64,000 bases of DNA from Lachancea dasiensis (lineage: Eukaryota; Ascomycota; Saccharomycetes; Saccharomycetales; Saccharomycetaceae). Shown here piece by piece: positions 20,346 to 34,000 of the stretch. Each line of letters opens with the position of its first letter. The first letter of the stretch is position 1. The notes beneath the pieces are model-generated. The model saw only the letters and a program-made list of their open reading frames with translations. It did not search any database and was not told the origin of the DNA. The stretch covers positions 868,001 to 932,000 of the forward strand of contig LT598458.1 in NCBI GenBank assembly GCA_900074725.1. Reading direction: 5' to 3'. The translations under genes and the position numbers were made by a program.

Positions 20346-22271
20346 ATGTCTAAAGCAGTTGGTATTGATTTGGGTACCACTTACTCGTGTGTCGCTCACT
20401 TCTCGAACGACCGTGTGGAAATCTTGGCCAACGACCAAGGTAACAGAACCACTCCATCTTTCGTTGCCTTCACTGACTCCGAAAGATTGATCGGTGATGC
20501 CGCCAAGAACCAAGCTGCCATGAACCCATCGAACACCGTTTTCGACGCCAAGCGTCTAATCGGTAGAAACTTCTCCGACGCTGAGGTGCAAGGTGACGCT
20601 AAGCACTTCCCTTTCAAGGTTGTGGATGTCAGCGGTAAGCCTCAAATCCAAGTCGAATTCAAGGGTGAAACCAAGGTGTTCACTCCAGAAGAAATCTCCT
20701 CTATGATCTTGACCAAGATGAAGGAGACTTCCGAGAGCTACTTGGGCTGCAAGGTCAACGACGCTGTTGTCACCGTCCCTGCCTACTTCAACGACTCTCA
20801 AAGACAAGCTACCAAGGACGCCGGTACCATTGCTGGTTTGAACGTCCTACGTATCATCAACGAACCAACCGCTGCCGCTATTGCTTACGGTTTGGACAAG
20901 AAGGACGAAGGTGAAAAGAACGTTTTGATCTTCGATCTTGGTGGTGGTACTTTCGATGTTTCTCTATTGTCCATCGAAGACGGTATCTTCGAAGTTAAGG
21001 CCACTGCTGGTGACACTCACTTGGGTGGTGAAGATTTCGACAACAGATTGGTCAACCACTTTGTCCAAGAATTCAAGCGCAAGAACAAGAAGGACTTGAC
21101 CACCAACCAAAGAGCTTTGAGACGCTTGAGAACTGCATGTGAAAGAGCCAAGAGAACTTTGTCCTCTTCCGCCCAAACCTCGATCGAAATTGACTCTTTG
21201 TTCGAAGGTATCGATTTGTACACTTCTATCACCAGAGCCAGATTCGAGGAATTGTGTGCTGACTTGTTCAGATCCACCGTCGACCCTGTCGAAAAGGTTT
21301 TGAGAGACGCCAAGTTGGACAAGTCTCAAGTTCACGAAATCGTCTTGGTTGGTGGTTCCACCAGAATTCCAAAGGTTCAGAAGTTGGTCTCTGACTACTT
21401 CAACGGTAAGGAACCAAACAGATCCATCAACCCAGATGAAGCTGTCGCCTATGGTGCTGCTGTCCAAGCCGCTATCTTGACCGGTGACGAATCTTCCAAG
21501 ACTCAAGATCTATTGTTGTTGGATGTTGCTCCATTGTCTTTGGGTATTGAGACTGCTGGTGGTGTCATGACCAAATTGATTCCAAGAAACTCTACTATCC
21601 CAACCAAGAAGTCCGAGACTTTCTCCACCTACGCCGACAACCAACCAGGTGTGTTGATTCAAGTCTTTGAAGGTGAGAGAGCCAGAACCAAGGACAACAA
21701 CTTGTTGGGTAAGTTTGACCTAAGTGGAATTCCACCAGCCCCAAGAGGTGTCCCACAAATCGAAGTTACCTTCGATGTCGATGCCAACGGTATCTTGAAC
21801 GTGTCCGCTGTCGAAAAGGGTACTGGTAAGTCCGAAAAGATCACCATCACCAACGACAAGGGTAGATTGACCAAGGAAGACATTGAAAGAATGGTTTCCG
21901 AGGCCGAAAAGTTCAAGGAGGAAGATGAAAAGGAGGCTGCCAGAATTGGTGCCAAGAACCAATTGGAATCTATGGCCTTCTCTCTAAAGAACACTGTTTC
22001 CGAGTCTGGCGACAAGCTAGAAGAAGCTGATAAGGAAACTTTGAACAAGAAATGCGAAGAGGTTGTTTCCTGGTTGGACAGTAACACCACTGCCACCACT
22101 GAAGAGTACAACGACCAATTGAAGGAATTGCAAGATGTCTCTAACCCAATCATGAGCAAGTTGTACCAACAAGGTGGTGCTGCCCCAGGCGGTGCTGCTC
22201 CAGGTGGCTTCCCAGGTGGATCCGCCCCAGCTCCTGAAGCTGACGGTCCAACTGTTGAAGAAGTTGATTAA
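20346..22271 (+). CDS. SSA2: cytosolic Hsp70 chaperone, SSA1/SSA2 type
   Basis: A 641-residue ATP-dependent chaperone that folds and transports cytosolic proteins. Signature motifs are [10 protein letters not shown] (6-15), [14 protein letters not shown] (about 194-207) and [15 protein letters not shown] (about 331-345). The linker DLLLLDV, a substrate-binding domain, a helical lid and a Gly-Ala-Pro-rich tail follow, ending in EEVD, the TPR co-chaperone anchor of cytosolic Hsp70. Codon use is strongly biased (TTG, GGT, AAG, AAC), as in highly expressed yeast genes, and creates long antisense open frames that are shadows. Position next to POM33 matches SSA2 (YLL024C). Whether it serves as the heat-inducible or constitutive form cannot be settled from the protein, but the upstream Hsf1 site argues for inducibility. 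Confidence 0.96.
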   Translation: MSKAVGIDLGTTYSCVAHFSNDRVEILANDQGNRTTPSFVAFTDSERLIGDAAKNQAAMNPSNTVFDAKRLIGRNFSDAEVQGDAKHFPFKVVDVSGKPQIQVEFKGETKVFTPEEISSMILTKMKETSESYLGCKVNDAVVTVPAYFNDSQRQATKDAGTIAGLNVLRIINEPTAAAIAYGLDKKDEGEKNVLIFDLGGGTFDVSLLSIEDGIFEVKATAGDTHLGGEDFDNRLVNHFVQEFKRKNKKDLTTNQRALRRLRTACERAKRTLSSSAQTSIEIDSLFEGIDLYTSITRARFEELCADLFRSTVDPVEKVLRDAKLDKSQVHEIVLVGGSTRIPKVQKLVSDYFNGKEPNRSINPDEAVAYGAAVQAAILTGDESSKTQDLLLLDVAPLSLGIETAGGVMTKLIPRNSTIPTKKSETFSTYADNQPGVLIQVFEGERARTKDNNLLGKFDLSGIPPAPRGVPQIEVTFDVDANGILNVSAVEKGTGKSEKITITNDKGRLTKEDIERMVSEAEKFKEEDEKEAARIGAKNQLESMAFSLKNTVSESGDKLEEADKETLNKKCEEVVSWLDSNTTATTEEYNDQLKELQDVSNPIMSKLYQQGGAAPGGAAPGGFPGGSAPAPEADGPTVEEVD

Positions 22272-22518
22272 ACTCATCGCTTCATGCCCAGTTTCTAATG
22301 ACGTTCTGTACAGTACATATAAATAACACTTTAAACTTTAACATTAATCTTTCTTATAACCAGCGGTAGGGTTATTCTCAAAACTTATGATTAACTAGTA
22401 ACATGAGTAACATGAGAGCCCGTGGCAGCAATGCGTCCTTGATTATTGTGATTATGATATTCTCTATTGAAACCTCTCCATGTTTACCAATAGTAAGTTG
22501 TAAGAGAATCCAAAAAAT

Positions 22519-22630
22519 GGGGCGAGCTGGGAATTGAACCCAGGGCCTCTCGCATGCTTGTGGTTATTTAGATCGAGTTATGGCTCGAACTTCGCCCAAA
22601 GCGAGAATCATACCACTAGACCACACGCCC
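22519..22630 (-). tRNA. tRNA-Pro (UGG), intron-containing, copy 1
   Basis: 112 bases including an intron of about 40. Exon 1 is GGGCGTGTGGTCTAGTGGTA through CTCGCTTTGGG (anticodon TGG); exon 2 is GCGAGAGGCCCTGGGTTCAA to GCTCGCCCC. The anticodon stem CTCGC/GCGAG is perfect. Confidence 0.95.
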
Positions 22631-23097
22631 TATTTGAAAGTGAGAAGATTGTTAATTATTTATATCAAAAGAGAAATATCACATGATAGGCGATAGCGCA
22701 CTAACATGACCTTTACCCAAGAATTGAATCTTGTTAAAATGCGAGACTAAACAGTTATGGCTAGTATTCCCTCCAGGGTTAATTCTTTCTCCATATAATC
22801 TGGTATTTGAGCAGAGCCTGGAGCTTCTTCTCTATGGGTTTGCCTTATTCCCATCAACGTCAAGGAGTTCGAAGTTGACGCGTGTGCTACAAGTTATCTT
22901 ATTTTATCCCGCTAAGTTACTACAGACTGGCTCATGGTCTTGTTACCAGTATCTCAAAGCTGAGTGGAACTGCCAAATATCTTCAAACTCATATTTTCTC
23001 ATTAAAGTTCCTGCCGCTTCACTAGAGTCACACGCCTTTTCGCGTCGAGGACCCACTCCATGAGGACCACTAAGCCGATACACTTGTAAATATTATC
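22631..23097. other. spacer, tRNA-Pro to tRNA-His
   Basis: 467 bases; a 110-codon frame from 22731 begins at TTG, not ATG, and shows no recognisable content. I see nothing else. Confidence 0.5.
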
Positions 23098-23169
23098 GCC
23101 ATTTTAGTATAGTGGTTAGTACACATCGTTGTGGCCGATGAAACCCTGGTTCGATTCTAGGAAATGGCA
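23098..23169 (+). tRNA. tRNA-His (GTG)
   Basis: A 72-base intronless tRNA: GCCATTTTAGTATAGTGGTT at the 5' end, anticodon loop TTGTGGC (GTG), T arm GGTTCGATTC, closing AAATGGCA, followed by a T-run terminator at 23171-23175. Nearly identical to S. cerevisiae tRNA-His as I know it, with one compensated acceptor-stem pair. Confidence 0.96.
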
Positions 23170-23535
23170 TTTTTTGCTATTTTACATGAATTCAATTTGG
23201 AGATGTCGTCAACAATTTTGACAATGTCAAAGGGAAGAATGAATGAATAAGCTAACTGCTCTTAAAACGTGTAGATATCATTAAAATATTGAATTGCTTC
23301 TCTCTTAGTAGTCTTCCTATTCGTTCTGATCCACTGGTCTCTGTTTATGAGGTTGCCCTGCTTATGACTGGTCCATATCCTGCTATTTTTCATAATCCTG
23401 TCAGTACTGTTGTTCCACAGCAAGAGAGAACTAGTTGATTTGAACCCTTCATTCTACTAATTCAGTTAGAAACCATATGACGATCGTCAACCCAATGTCT
23501 TCTTAGCCTTGGACAAAAATAAATCAAAAATAAAC
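23170..23535. other. spacer, tRNA-His to tRNA-Pro
   Basis: 366 bases; apart from the T-run terminator after tRNA-His I see no gene or repeat. Confidence 0.5.
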
Positions 23536-23644
23536 GGGGCGAGCTGGGAATTGAACCCAGGGCCTCTCACAAGTTTAGCGTATGCAATTAGGGTTTACCC
23601 CAATTTCGCCCAAAGCGAGAATCATACCACTAGACCACACGCCC
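23536..23644 (-). tRNA. tRNA-Pro (UGG), intron-containing, copy 2
   Basis: 109 bases with an intron of about 37. Exons are almost identical to copy 1 about 1 kb away, except that the 3' strand of the anticodon stem is GTGAG instead of GCGAG, replacing a G-C pair with G-U. The intron sequence is quite different from copy 1. A Ty3-type LTR starts 17 bases upstream of its 5' end. Confidence 0.95.
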
Positions 23645-23660
23645 AAGAATAATTAACTCA

Positions 23661-23973
23661 TGGTTATGCTACGGTCCGGCATAATCAATCCGAAGTAGAA
23701 CTTAGCGATAACTTCTATTATACCAGACGGGTATAATAATGGTTCAATTCTTGACTACTGTTTACTTATTAGTTTCTACTTGGTCTCTTCAATACTATGA
23801 ATGACATTAGCATGGCCAATAAGGTCCTCTTTTATATGTCGTTCTGCAGTGAGCTCATCGGGTGTCATCGCTCCCTTGAATCCCTGACACTGATATTCCT
23901 GTCGCTGATCTTATCTCAGATCGAGTGGCTTCGTTACTTTTAATATAAGATTCGTATCTAGTCATTTCATGAC
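23661..23973 (-). mobile_element. solo LTR, Ty3/gypsy type (right copy)
   Basis: About 313 bases, nearly identical in reverse complement to the LTR at 8956-9305. The direct repeat ACTCA flanks it on both sides (23656-23660 and 23974-23978), a 5-base target duplication as known for Ty3. It begins 17 bases upstream of tRNA-Pro copy 2. No internal genes remain, so it is a solo LTR relic. The intact target duplication and close match to its partner suggest recent activity of the family in this lineage. Confidence 0.8.
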
Positions 23974-24466
23974 ACTCAGCGCAGTGTATGTTCTGGATTT
24001 AAGTGTCGCAAGTTACAGATTCACTTGCGGAGTGCCTCTTTCCACCCCTACATATGCTGCTCTCATTTTGTCGAATGCTGCTTCTTTCTATCAAGAGCTA
24101 TTTGGCACGTCCTTCCATCTACGTAACCCTTGTGGACCCTTGTCACGAGCAGTACTTGGTTTAGCGGATGCTGCGTTATGCTAATGATCGTTTACTTCTG
24201 ATAGCTTCCTCACTGACTCATAGCACTCAAGAACTTTGGTTTTATCTTCTATCTGGTGCACTGTACTGACAATTTAGAAATTAGCTCGATCTGCCGCAGG
24301 TGCGGTGGCCGGCGACAACAAGGTTTTACTTGGTTCTCCAAATTCTTTCAAAATGGCGATCCATTAAATGCTATAGCAAGGTACAGGAGAGTTAGACTAT
24401 ATCAACTTTGCAGTTCTTCTAATATAATGCCTGAGGGTTTCATTTACAAATTAAAAACAATAACAG
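23974..24466. other. 3' flank of the YER134C-like gene
   Basis: 493 bases between the right LTR and the end of the MDP1-type phosphatase gene. Short frames at 23969-24184 and 24256-24507 have no recognisable content; the first begins inside the LTR end. Confidence 0.5.
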
Positions 24467-25000
24467 CTAGTTGCCATTCAGGTATTTTTGGTATAAATCC
24501 CAAGTAGTGCCACTCTCCGGATCTCTTACGTAAACGTACTTGACACCGTACTTTTCAACATCTCTGTTTCTGCTTTCGTCGTCAAACAAGCACGACTTAT
24601 AATCCCTTATATCAGCTTTTGCGCCAAAGATCTCTTGTATCCCCAGACGAATATGGTTAACTTTACTCTTTTCGCCCCATTGTAAGGAGTCGAATAGGGT
24701 GATCAACGGCACGATCTCACCTTTGTATTCCACTTTGAAAGCTCTTAACAGTTCACGAGCTATTTCAGGGGCCCAGGTTCTGGAGGCAGATATTATCTTG
24801 ACATCATGCGTCTTCAGATCTTCAAGAATGCGTGGAACGTCTTTGTAGAATGATAGCTCGTAACCATACGAGTCTATTAAGGTGCGAACTTCGCCATTTT
24901 TGCTTGGCATCGGTTTGAATGGCGGATTCAAGTGTGTATCACAGAAGCATGGCCACACTGTGTAGTCCAAATCGAATGCTGCTACTTCGGGATATGACAT
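24467..25000 (-). CDS. magnesium-dependent acid phosphatase, MDP1 type (YER134C-like)
   Basis: A HAD-superfamily phosphatase of 177 residues from the ATG at 25000. Motif 1 FDLDYTVW is at residues 9-16 with the nucleophile and general-acid pair D10/D12. Motif 2 is SASRTW, with Ser following motif 1 as in MDP-1. Motif 3 is LFDDESRN with paired Asp. The whole length matches S. cerevisiae YER134C (178 residues). The open frame continues upstream to an ATG at 25099, and another in-frame ATG lies at codon 28 of that extension. I prefer 25000 because homology starts there, but a longer leader is possible. Human MDP-1 acts on protein phosphotyrosine and glycated or sugar phosphates in vitro; the yeast substrate is uncertain. 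YER134C lies near GDI1 in S. cerevisiae, in line with the mixed synteny here. Confidence 0.85.
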   Translation of the reverse strand: MSYPEVAAFDLDYTVWPCFCDTHLNPPFKPMPSKNGEVRTLIDSYGYELSFYKDVPRILEDLKTHDVKIISASRTWAPEIARELLRAFKVEYKGEIVPLITLFDSLQWGEKSKVNHIRLGIQEIFGAKADIRDYKSCLFDDESRNRDVEKYGVKYVYVRDPESGTTWDLYQKYLNGN

Positions 25001-26070
25001 CGCTGATTTGACCATGAAAGGTTCGAATTTGCCTGGTGGATGTCTATGGTTGTACCAATTACAATACAACAGCGATTTCAAGAGCACATCACATGACATC
25101 GAGAGCCACTTTACTGATCGAAACCAACCTGGTCTGCGGACTAAAAGGCGCAGCTAGCTAGATAGTCACTAAGTTTTGATATACACGGGGAATTCTGTTC
25201 GAACGCTCTAGGAATGTTGAGAGAGCTACAGTATTTCTATTTGGTTTATTACTCTCTTAAATGAGCAGTATTTGACAATGATCTAAATAGCAGTTCTAGC
25301 GAGTTTCTGGACCCTGGTAACAACAAAAAGTGGTCAACTCGCACGCTCAACAAGTTTTATTGGATTTAAGGAAATGGGGCCATGACCAACTTACGGTCAT
25401 AGTACTACCCGAGGAGCCATGGGAAATTACAATTCGACTTTGGGATGTTGTAGTGATGAGGAGACAGAGAAACTCCAGAAAGTCATGAACCGGCCGGTAA
25501 TTAAGAGGTGCTAACGGTTTCCAATAGATAAGCACAATAGTTTACCTGTCTAAATTGCAGTAGGCAATAGTGGACATCACCATCGACATCAATCCAGAAG
25601 TTTCCTACCCAACAGGTTACCCCTCTCTAAGCGTTTCATGAGTTGAGCTTTCTTACTGAGCTCTAACTTACTGTAATAATTTCTAGAATATCGTGTCGTG
25701 TATCGTCGTCTGCCACACAACATGCCTGCCTCTTCAATCCTTATAAATACCGAATATGTAGTGCATTTTATAAAACTGCATGAGTCAATATACACCAGCC
25801 TTACTGGAAAGAGCAGATGGGCGCGAACTAACTGCGTCAAGATGCCGTTCCTCAACTTCGGGGTAGGATGACGGAATACATATAAAAGGAGAACACCAGA
25901 ATAATTAAAGAGATCAGACTAATCATGGAAGTAGCAAAATAGAGAATAGGCCAAAAGAGCTAGCAAACAAGAGACATTCTGTTGAGAGGTTGTGATATCG
26001 AATCACGAGAAACTCTTCTCTTCTTACATCCATATATGTTGTAATAGGTGAAAAACAAAATTATTAAGTT
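25001..26070. other. 1 kb intergenic region before tRNA-Ile
   Basis: No supported gene. A TATA-like ACATATAAAAGG at 25877-25888 and the AT-rich run to 26070 could belong to an old LTR near the tRNA gene, but I found no partner copy in the window to prove it. Confidence 0.4.
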
Positions 26071-26144
26071 GGTCTCTTGGCCCAGTTGGTTAAGGCACCG
26101 TGCTAATAACGCGGGGATCAGCGGTTCGATCCCGCTAGAGACCA
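26071..26144 (+). tRNA. tRNA-Ile (AAT)
   Basis: A 74-base intronless tRNA: GGTCTCTTGGCCCAGTTGGT at the 5' end, anticodon loop CTAATAA (AAT), T arm GGTTCGATCC, closing AGAGACCA, then a T-run terminator at 26145-26149. Confidence 0.97.
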
Positions 26145-26325
26145 TTTTTGCAACCGGCAATTAAATAATGATGCCGCGCTTGTAAATTTTTGTATGGAGG
26201 CACCTCTAACAACAAGTAGTGGACATAATGTCGTAAATTCATTATACCTATACATAAAGGTGTAGGGATGCAAGTTACTGTGAATAAAATACGTGGTTTT
26301 GGCTGAGGAATAACCTAAGGTCTTG

Positions 26326-27885
26326 CTAGTCCCAAGACTTGACTTTCATGGTGCCTTTCTCTGCCAGATTAATGTGGAACTGGTGAGCATGCTTCAACAT
26401 GTGAGGCTCGTGCATGCATTTATTCTTTCGCGCATAGAATTCAGACCTTTCCAAATAATCATTCAAAATGGGCTGGTATTCAGGGTGTGCACAGTGCTGA
26501 ATAATTTCACGGGCTCGTTCTGTTGGGGAAAGTCCTCTCAAATCCGCCAAACCTTGGTCTGTTACAACCACGTCCAGGTCATGCTCGGTTTGGTCGACGT
26601 GGGAAGCCATGGGGACAATCGTGGAAATGCCCGTTGGATCGGTCTTTGTCGGCCTTGAACAAGGTGCATGCATGATGGATAGCTTGGCATTCCTCAAGAA
26701 ATCCGCAGAGCCACCTAATCCATTTAGCATCCGAGAACCCGACACGTTGGTGGAGTTGGCGTGTGCATATATATCCACTTCAACCGGGGTATTCATGGCA
26801 ATGACGCCGAGACGACGTATAAGTTCAGGACTGTTCGACACCACCTGGGATCTCAAGCATAGCTTACTCGCGAATTCGTCCCAGTGATCGAAGAATCTTT
26901 TGAAGCCAGGCTCAGTGAGACGAATAGAAGTGGCTGTGGCATAATCGAGGGAACCGTTCTGGAAGAGGTCTAAGAAGGAATCCTGTAGAACCTCAGTCCA
27001 AACTGTCAGGTTTTTGAAAGATGATGAGGTGAGACCTTCAATAACGGCGTTAGCAATGTTGCCAATGCCGGACTGCAAGGGATGCAGACTTTTAGGCATC
27101 CGTCCCCATGTGACTTCGTGCTCGAGAAACTCGACTAAATGAGAAGCGATGGCCCTCGAAGTGGTATCTGCGGGGTGATTGGGAGGTACCTTATCCCGCT
27201 GGTCAGATTCGACAATCGCCACAACTTTGGCAGGGTCCACCGGGATGGCATTCACACCGCACCGCTGATCTACGGTCGTATAAGGGTAAGGCGGCCTGTG
27301 GGGTGGATTTATCGGCATGTCAATGTCGTGGATACCTTCGAAGGAGTGCGTAGCGGTGTTGACCTCAATAATAACCTTCTCAGCCACTGCAACAAACTCT
27401 GGCGAGGCCCCTACGGAGGCTCCGGGAACGATAGAACCGTCTTCCTTGATCGCAGTGGCTTCGATGATGGCAAAGTCCAGGATTGGCGCATCGCGTGGCT
27501 TGTGGCGAGAGTAAAAGCCGTACGTCAGGTCCTGGGGGAACATGGACAAGTGTTTGTCGAAAAACTGGATCCTTCCGTCGTTGATGGCGTTGGCGATCGG
27601 CTTGCCCACCTGGTGTGGCGACCGACGTGCAATCATGTCGAGCTCAGCCCACCGACTCTCTTCGGGCCCGGCACTGGCGCCGACAAACAAATCGAACCGC
27701 AGCTTGCCCTGCAAGTTTTCGCGCTGCACATGGTCTGCAAGCGCCTGCGGTACCACTTTCGGGGCGCCCACGCCGGTAAAGCCGGACCAACCCAGCGACT
27801 GGCCGGTACGGAACATTGGCACCACGTCTGCCGCGGTTTTGACCCGCTGCAGATACGGGGCGTATCTCACACGCTGCTTCAGCAT
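26326..27885 (-). CDS. ACH1: ACH1, mitochondrial succinyl-CoA:acetate CoA-transferase / acetyl-CoA hydrolase
   Basis: 519 residues (yeast Ach1 526). It moves CoA between succinyl-CoA and acetate in mitochondria and so detoxifies acetate. The N-terminus [12 protein letters not shown] is basic and hydroxyl-poor but fits the Ach1 start. [12 protein letters not shown] and [11 protein letters not shown] mark the CoA-transferase N-domain. [13 protein letters not shown] contains the catalytic Glu (E283). The C-domain has [21 protein letters not shown] and [14 protein letters not shown]. Upstream is a Rap1-like site. The neighbour FUS3 is on the same strand, matching YBL015W-YBL016W. The opposite-strand 337-codon frame (27139-28152) is an antisense shadow. 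Confidence 0.96.
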   Translation of the reverse strand: MLKQRVRYAPYLQRVKTAADVVPMFRTGQSLGWSGFTGVGAPKVVPQALADHVQRENLQGKLRFDLFVGASAGPEESRWAELDMIARRSPHQVGKPIANAINDGRIQFFDKHLSMFPQDLTYGFYSRHKPRDAPILDFAIIEATAIKEDGSIVPGASVGASPEFVAVAEKVIIEVNTATHSFEGIHDIDMPINPPHRPPYPYTTVDQRCGVNAIPVDPAKVVAIVESDQRDKVPPNHPADTTSRAIASHLVEFLEHEVTWGRMPKSLHPLQSGIGNIANAVIEGLTSSSFKNLTVWTEVLQDSFLDLFQNGSLDYATATSIRLTEPGFKRFFDHWDEFASKLCLRSQVVSNSPELIRRLGVIAMNTPVEVDIYAHANSTNVSGSRMLNGLGGSADFLRNAKLSIMHAPCSRPTKTDPTGISTIVPMASHVDQTEHDLDVVVTDQGLADLRGLSPTERAREIIQHCAHPEYQPILNDYLERSEFYARKNKCMHEPHMLKHAHQFHINLAEKGTMKVKSWD

Positions 27886-29096
27886 GCCACTCAGATGTGT
27901 GTGGGTGTTGGGTGTATGGGTGTGTATAGAAATTCCAACGGAACGTTCGATTCAGGGGGTGGGGGCTTTCGGCCACGCACTCCGATAATCCTGCTGCTGG
28001 CACTCTCCCTCGAAGCCTCAGTCGAGTCCCAAAGCGCTCGCTCTTTCCGTCGCTTCACGATAGCCGCCGGAGCTTCAAACACGGTCAAAACAACCGCTTG
28101 CAACGGCCTTCTGTATCTCCGTTTATCCACTGACACGCACCTCTGGGATTGAGGTGTTTCAGAGCCTGCGTGATGACTTGATTCTCTGTTGTAGAGCGCA
28201 AGCCAGGGTAGTGCTTACCTTTAGGGTATGTGTAGTGGATGTGTTATTGCGGTCTCTGCCCGAAAAACTTTCCCCTTATATAATATATACGAGTTTTGAT
28301 GTATAACCCGTACAATATCTTTAACAGGAGATTGGGAACTACGACTAGCCGTGTGTACAACGTTTCGCTTGTACTCCTCGCAACCAGCTTTTTGAAGTTT
28401 GTTTCACGTCTTCCCCGTCGACACATTATCTGTAGCTCCTAAATCTCGTCTTTATATACCTGCAATTTACAATGTCGTGTAGCCGTTATGCATGTGTTTC
28501 CCTATCGTCCACTATTGCGAGCTGAACTGGCCGGTATAATGCTATGCGCAAAGCCTAATTGGTGGCGACATTTTTCCCGCAACGATCAGGGCTCGACCAG
28601 GGCCAATTCTGAAAACCGCGCGGATGTTGGTTCTGTTTTCCACCATTGCCTTTGATAGTCACGAAAAGTAGTGTACAAGGGCTCCGGATAGCTGAAAGTA
28701 TGACCAGGCTCAGGGTTATGTCCAGGCTCGAGGGATGGGCCCGGCTCCGGTACAGAAAGAACCCTCGGTGAGGAAATTGATCCGGGGAAACGGGCGCGAG
28801 CCGGCGAAAAGCGAACATCAGGCAATATACGTCTCCAGTGACCTCGGAGTTTATTGACAGGAAGATAGATGGTAGGTCGTTTTCGTAGGGAAAAGCACTA
28901 GGCGGTCGACACAGTACAAGCTGAGAAGGAAGGCATGTGTTCTATTGGACGTCTATTTAAATTTGCGGCCGATACAGCGGGTACCTCCTGCGGAAGCTCC
29001 TCAGGGCGGCTCGGCAGGAAAGTATACAAAAACAGCAGGCGAAGACACACCCGTCCACAGTGATATAACTTTATACAGTACTGGCGCGACGGATGT
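27886..29096. other. ACH1 upstream region
   Basis: 1.2 kb between the ACH1 start and the FUS3 3' end. A TATATAATATATA run lies near 28276-28288. Several short frames (for example 28555-28818) show no recognisable content. AGGGGG near 27954 resembles a stress element. Confidence 0.5.
27911..27923 (-). promoter_or_regulatory. Rap1-like binding site
   Basis: On the minus strand it reads ACACCCATACACC, close to the Rap1 consensus ACACCCRYACAYM, inside a TG-rich run (27897-27924). It lies only about 26 bases before the ACH1 ATG, closer than most Rap1 activation sites, so function is uncertain. Confidence 0.35.
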
Positions 29097-31033
<1,937 letters not shown>

Positions 31034-34000
31034 ATGATCTTGCGGAGTATATTGCTTTTGCTATGGATCAATTGGGTTGTGGCAGAATGGAAACCTCGCG
31101 TGAAAGCTGTGAAGGCTTCACAATTTTCGATGTTCGAATCGTTTGACGACTCTGAAGTTATGTTGGCCATTCAAAAAGACTCTCTTCAGATTTCCAAAAA
31201 TAGTGGAGAAAACTGGGACAAGGTTAAGTCTCTTCAAGGCAACATCAAGTACTTCGAAATTGACTATAATTTCCCCGGAAATCGGGCTTTTGCCTATGAC
31301 TTTAAAAAAGGTCTGATTTTCGAGACTACGGACAAAGGAGAGAACTGGTCTCAAATGAACTTGCCCTTGAAAGACTCAATGACTAAGTCATCTGAGATAG
31401 TTTCACTCACTGTGACTTCCAACCCCCTTGACGAAAAGGATTTATTGGCGAATGTGGACGTGTGCTCAGAATCCGAGGGCGTATTTCATTGCACTAGACA
31501 TACCTACCTATCGAATAATGCAAAGGACTTCCGTCCCCTCGAAATGCCAGGTGATGACCACCTGACACCCGACTGTCGTTTCTTGGGCCTTCAGTTCAAT
31601 GAAAAAGGGAAAAACAACATCATTTGCGAAGCCAGGCACGGTGGGCCAGGGTTTGAACCCCCCCATTTACCTCCCAAAGTGAGCTTATATCTTTCTGATG
31701 ACGGTGGAAAATCGTTCCAATATCTCGAACAGTTCAAGGATTATAATGTTCGCTATCTGATTCTTACCAGCGAATACGCAGTTGTTGCAACCGCTGAAGA
31801 TAAATTCAATGAGCAATCCGTGGAGCAACTTTGGATATCACAAGATGGCCAAACCTACGAAAAGGCGGTATTGCCCACAAATGTGAGGGGTCCGTATTTT
31901 ATCTCAGAACTTTCAGCGTCTTCGAAGAAGCTGTTATTGCAAGATTTGCATCAAAATGGTCAAAAAGGAACTGGCCTCATGCTCTCTGGTTCTGATGGAC
32001 TTAGATTTGCTCCCGTTTCGTCATTTGGATCTGATGAGCCTGGATATTACATGGTTTCCAGCTTAGCCGGGTTAGAGGGTGTATCAATTTGTTCTTTTGA
32101 TGGGATCTCTCCAAGTTCACCCCAGCTCATTTCCAAAATTTCGTTCGATGATGGCAAAACTTGGTCTAGGTTGCGTTTAGATGACCCTTCCGGTGAATTT
32201 TCATGCGATCCCCAAAAATCTGAAGCATGCTCAATCAATAGTTTTTTTCTGTCGACGTCAATGTTAGATGGCAATGAACCGGCTACTCCAGGTGTTTCAT
32301 TTATAGTCGGATTTGTTGGCGACCTCATGGCTGAAGGTGAGGAGAGACCAAAGTTGCAGACCTTTGCTACTAGAGATGGCGGTCAGAGTTGGCGAAAAAT
32401 TTTGGATTTCCCGGCAGCTGTACAATACGGTGATCATGGAAATATTATGGTAGCGTTTCCCTATTCTCCTGAATCTGACGGTGATGAAGCCATGGAATTT
32501 TACTACTCGTTAGATCAAGGAGGTACTTGGACAGAGTATCAGTTGGACCAATCTGTAGTTCTCGTTGCCTTTGCTTCAACCACACGAGATGGCTCAGGAT
32601 CGAAATTTTTGATGCGTGGTGGTGACATGTCTTCAAGGGGTCATTCCTGGCTCTATTCGATTGATTTCTCGGACGCTTTTGAGGGGCAGAAATGTTTAGA
32701 GGATGACATGGAGGAATGGTATGCAAATTCCGGTGGATGCATCCGAGGCGCCCAGCACAAGTATCAGAGACGAAAGGCAGACGCTAAGTGTCTGATCAAC
32801 GAACCATACAAGGATCTTGATCCCGAGCTGGAAATTTGCAAATGCACGGACTTAGACTACGAGTGTACACCGGAGTTTTATCGTGCAGACGATGGAACCT
32901 GTCAACTTGATTTTAGGCTTCTTGAATCGACGGGAAGCTGTAAGGCAGCTGAGAAAGGTGAGCAATTGACCCTGCCAACCGTGCAACTTGAAAGGGGAAA
33001 TATTTGTAACGATCATCTGGAAATCCCAACTACTAGCGTTGATTGTACTGGCATGAGTGGCGATGACAACAAGGACGCGATTCGTGTCTTTGAGAACACC
33101 TTCGATTTTGAGCTGAAGTCCTATCAATATTTCAATACCAAAGAAGATGAAACCGTTTTGTTCACAAACGGTAAAAAAGAAGTTTATTTGTCATACGATA
33201 GCGGCATCTCACTAAAGAGACTGGCTGAGAAAGTGACTGAGGTTGTTTTCAACCCTTACTTCAACACCAGCGCGTATGTTTTCGGATCAGATAATAAACT
33301 TCACATCACAAATGATCGAGCCAGATCTTTCGAAACAGTGGATTTACCAGAAGCAAAGCAGCTTGGGTTTCCACTTTCTTTCCATGCCACGGATGCTGAC
33401 ACATTTATTTTCTACGGCGGTAAGAACTGTGACAGCTTTTTGAATCCTAATTGTCATGCCGTTGCCTATATCACCAGAGATGGTGGAAATACATTCAAAG
33501 AGTTGAAACAGGGTGCTTTGAGCTGCGATTTTGTTGGATCTATGTACGAACATCCTTGGGATCCTGAGATGATTCTTTGCCTCGTTAAAGAGAAGGGAAG
33601 TAGAAGCCGCTCAATAGTGACCAGCACAGACTATTTTCAAGAAGAAGAGATTGTGGTTTTTGAAAATGTGATTGGCTATGTTTCTGTCGGCGAGTATACA
33701 GTTTTTGCGGTCCCTCATGAGAACCAGGAGCTCAGATCGTTTGCGACCATTGATGGTCATGAGTTTGCCGAAGCAAAATTTCCAGCAGATTTGAACACTA
33801 AGAAACAGGAAGCTTACACAGTGCTTGGTTCACAAGAAGGTGCCATATTTTTCCATCTAACAACCCATACAACCAGCGGCCAAGAATTCGGGGCTTTGAT
33901 GAAGTCAAACTCTAATGGAACGTCATTTGTTACACTGGAGCGCGCGGTGAATCGCGGTTCCTCAGGATATGTCGATTTCGAGAAACTTGAGGGGCTAGAG

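Noticed and set aside
20964-22159. Several 100-180 codon minus-strand frames in the Hsp70 gene
   Set aside because: Antisense shadows caused by the strong codon bias of the SSA gene; no independent protein similarity.
25001-25099. 33-residue N-terminal extension of the YER134C-like phosphatase
   Set aside because: It has ATG codons, but family homology begins at the ATG at 25000, giving 177 residues against 178 in S. cerevisiae; kept as an alternative only.
25877-26070. Possible LTR upstream of tRNA-Ile
   Set aside because: A TATA-like motif and a suitable distance are present, but there is no second copy in the window, no paired ends and no target duplication.
27139-28152. 337-codon plus-strand open frame
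   Set aside because: It lies antisense to ACH1, whose protein is clearly recognised; GC-rich codon use of ACH1 produces the open antisense frame.
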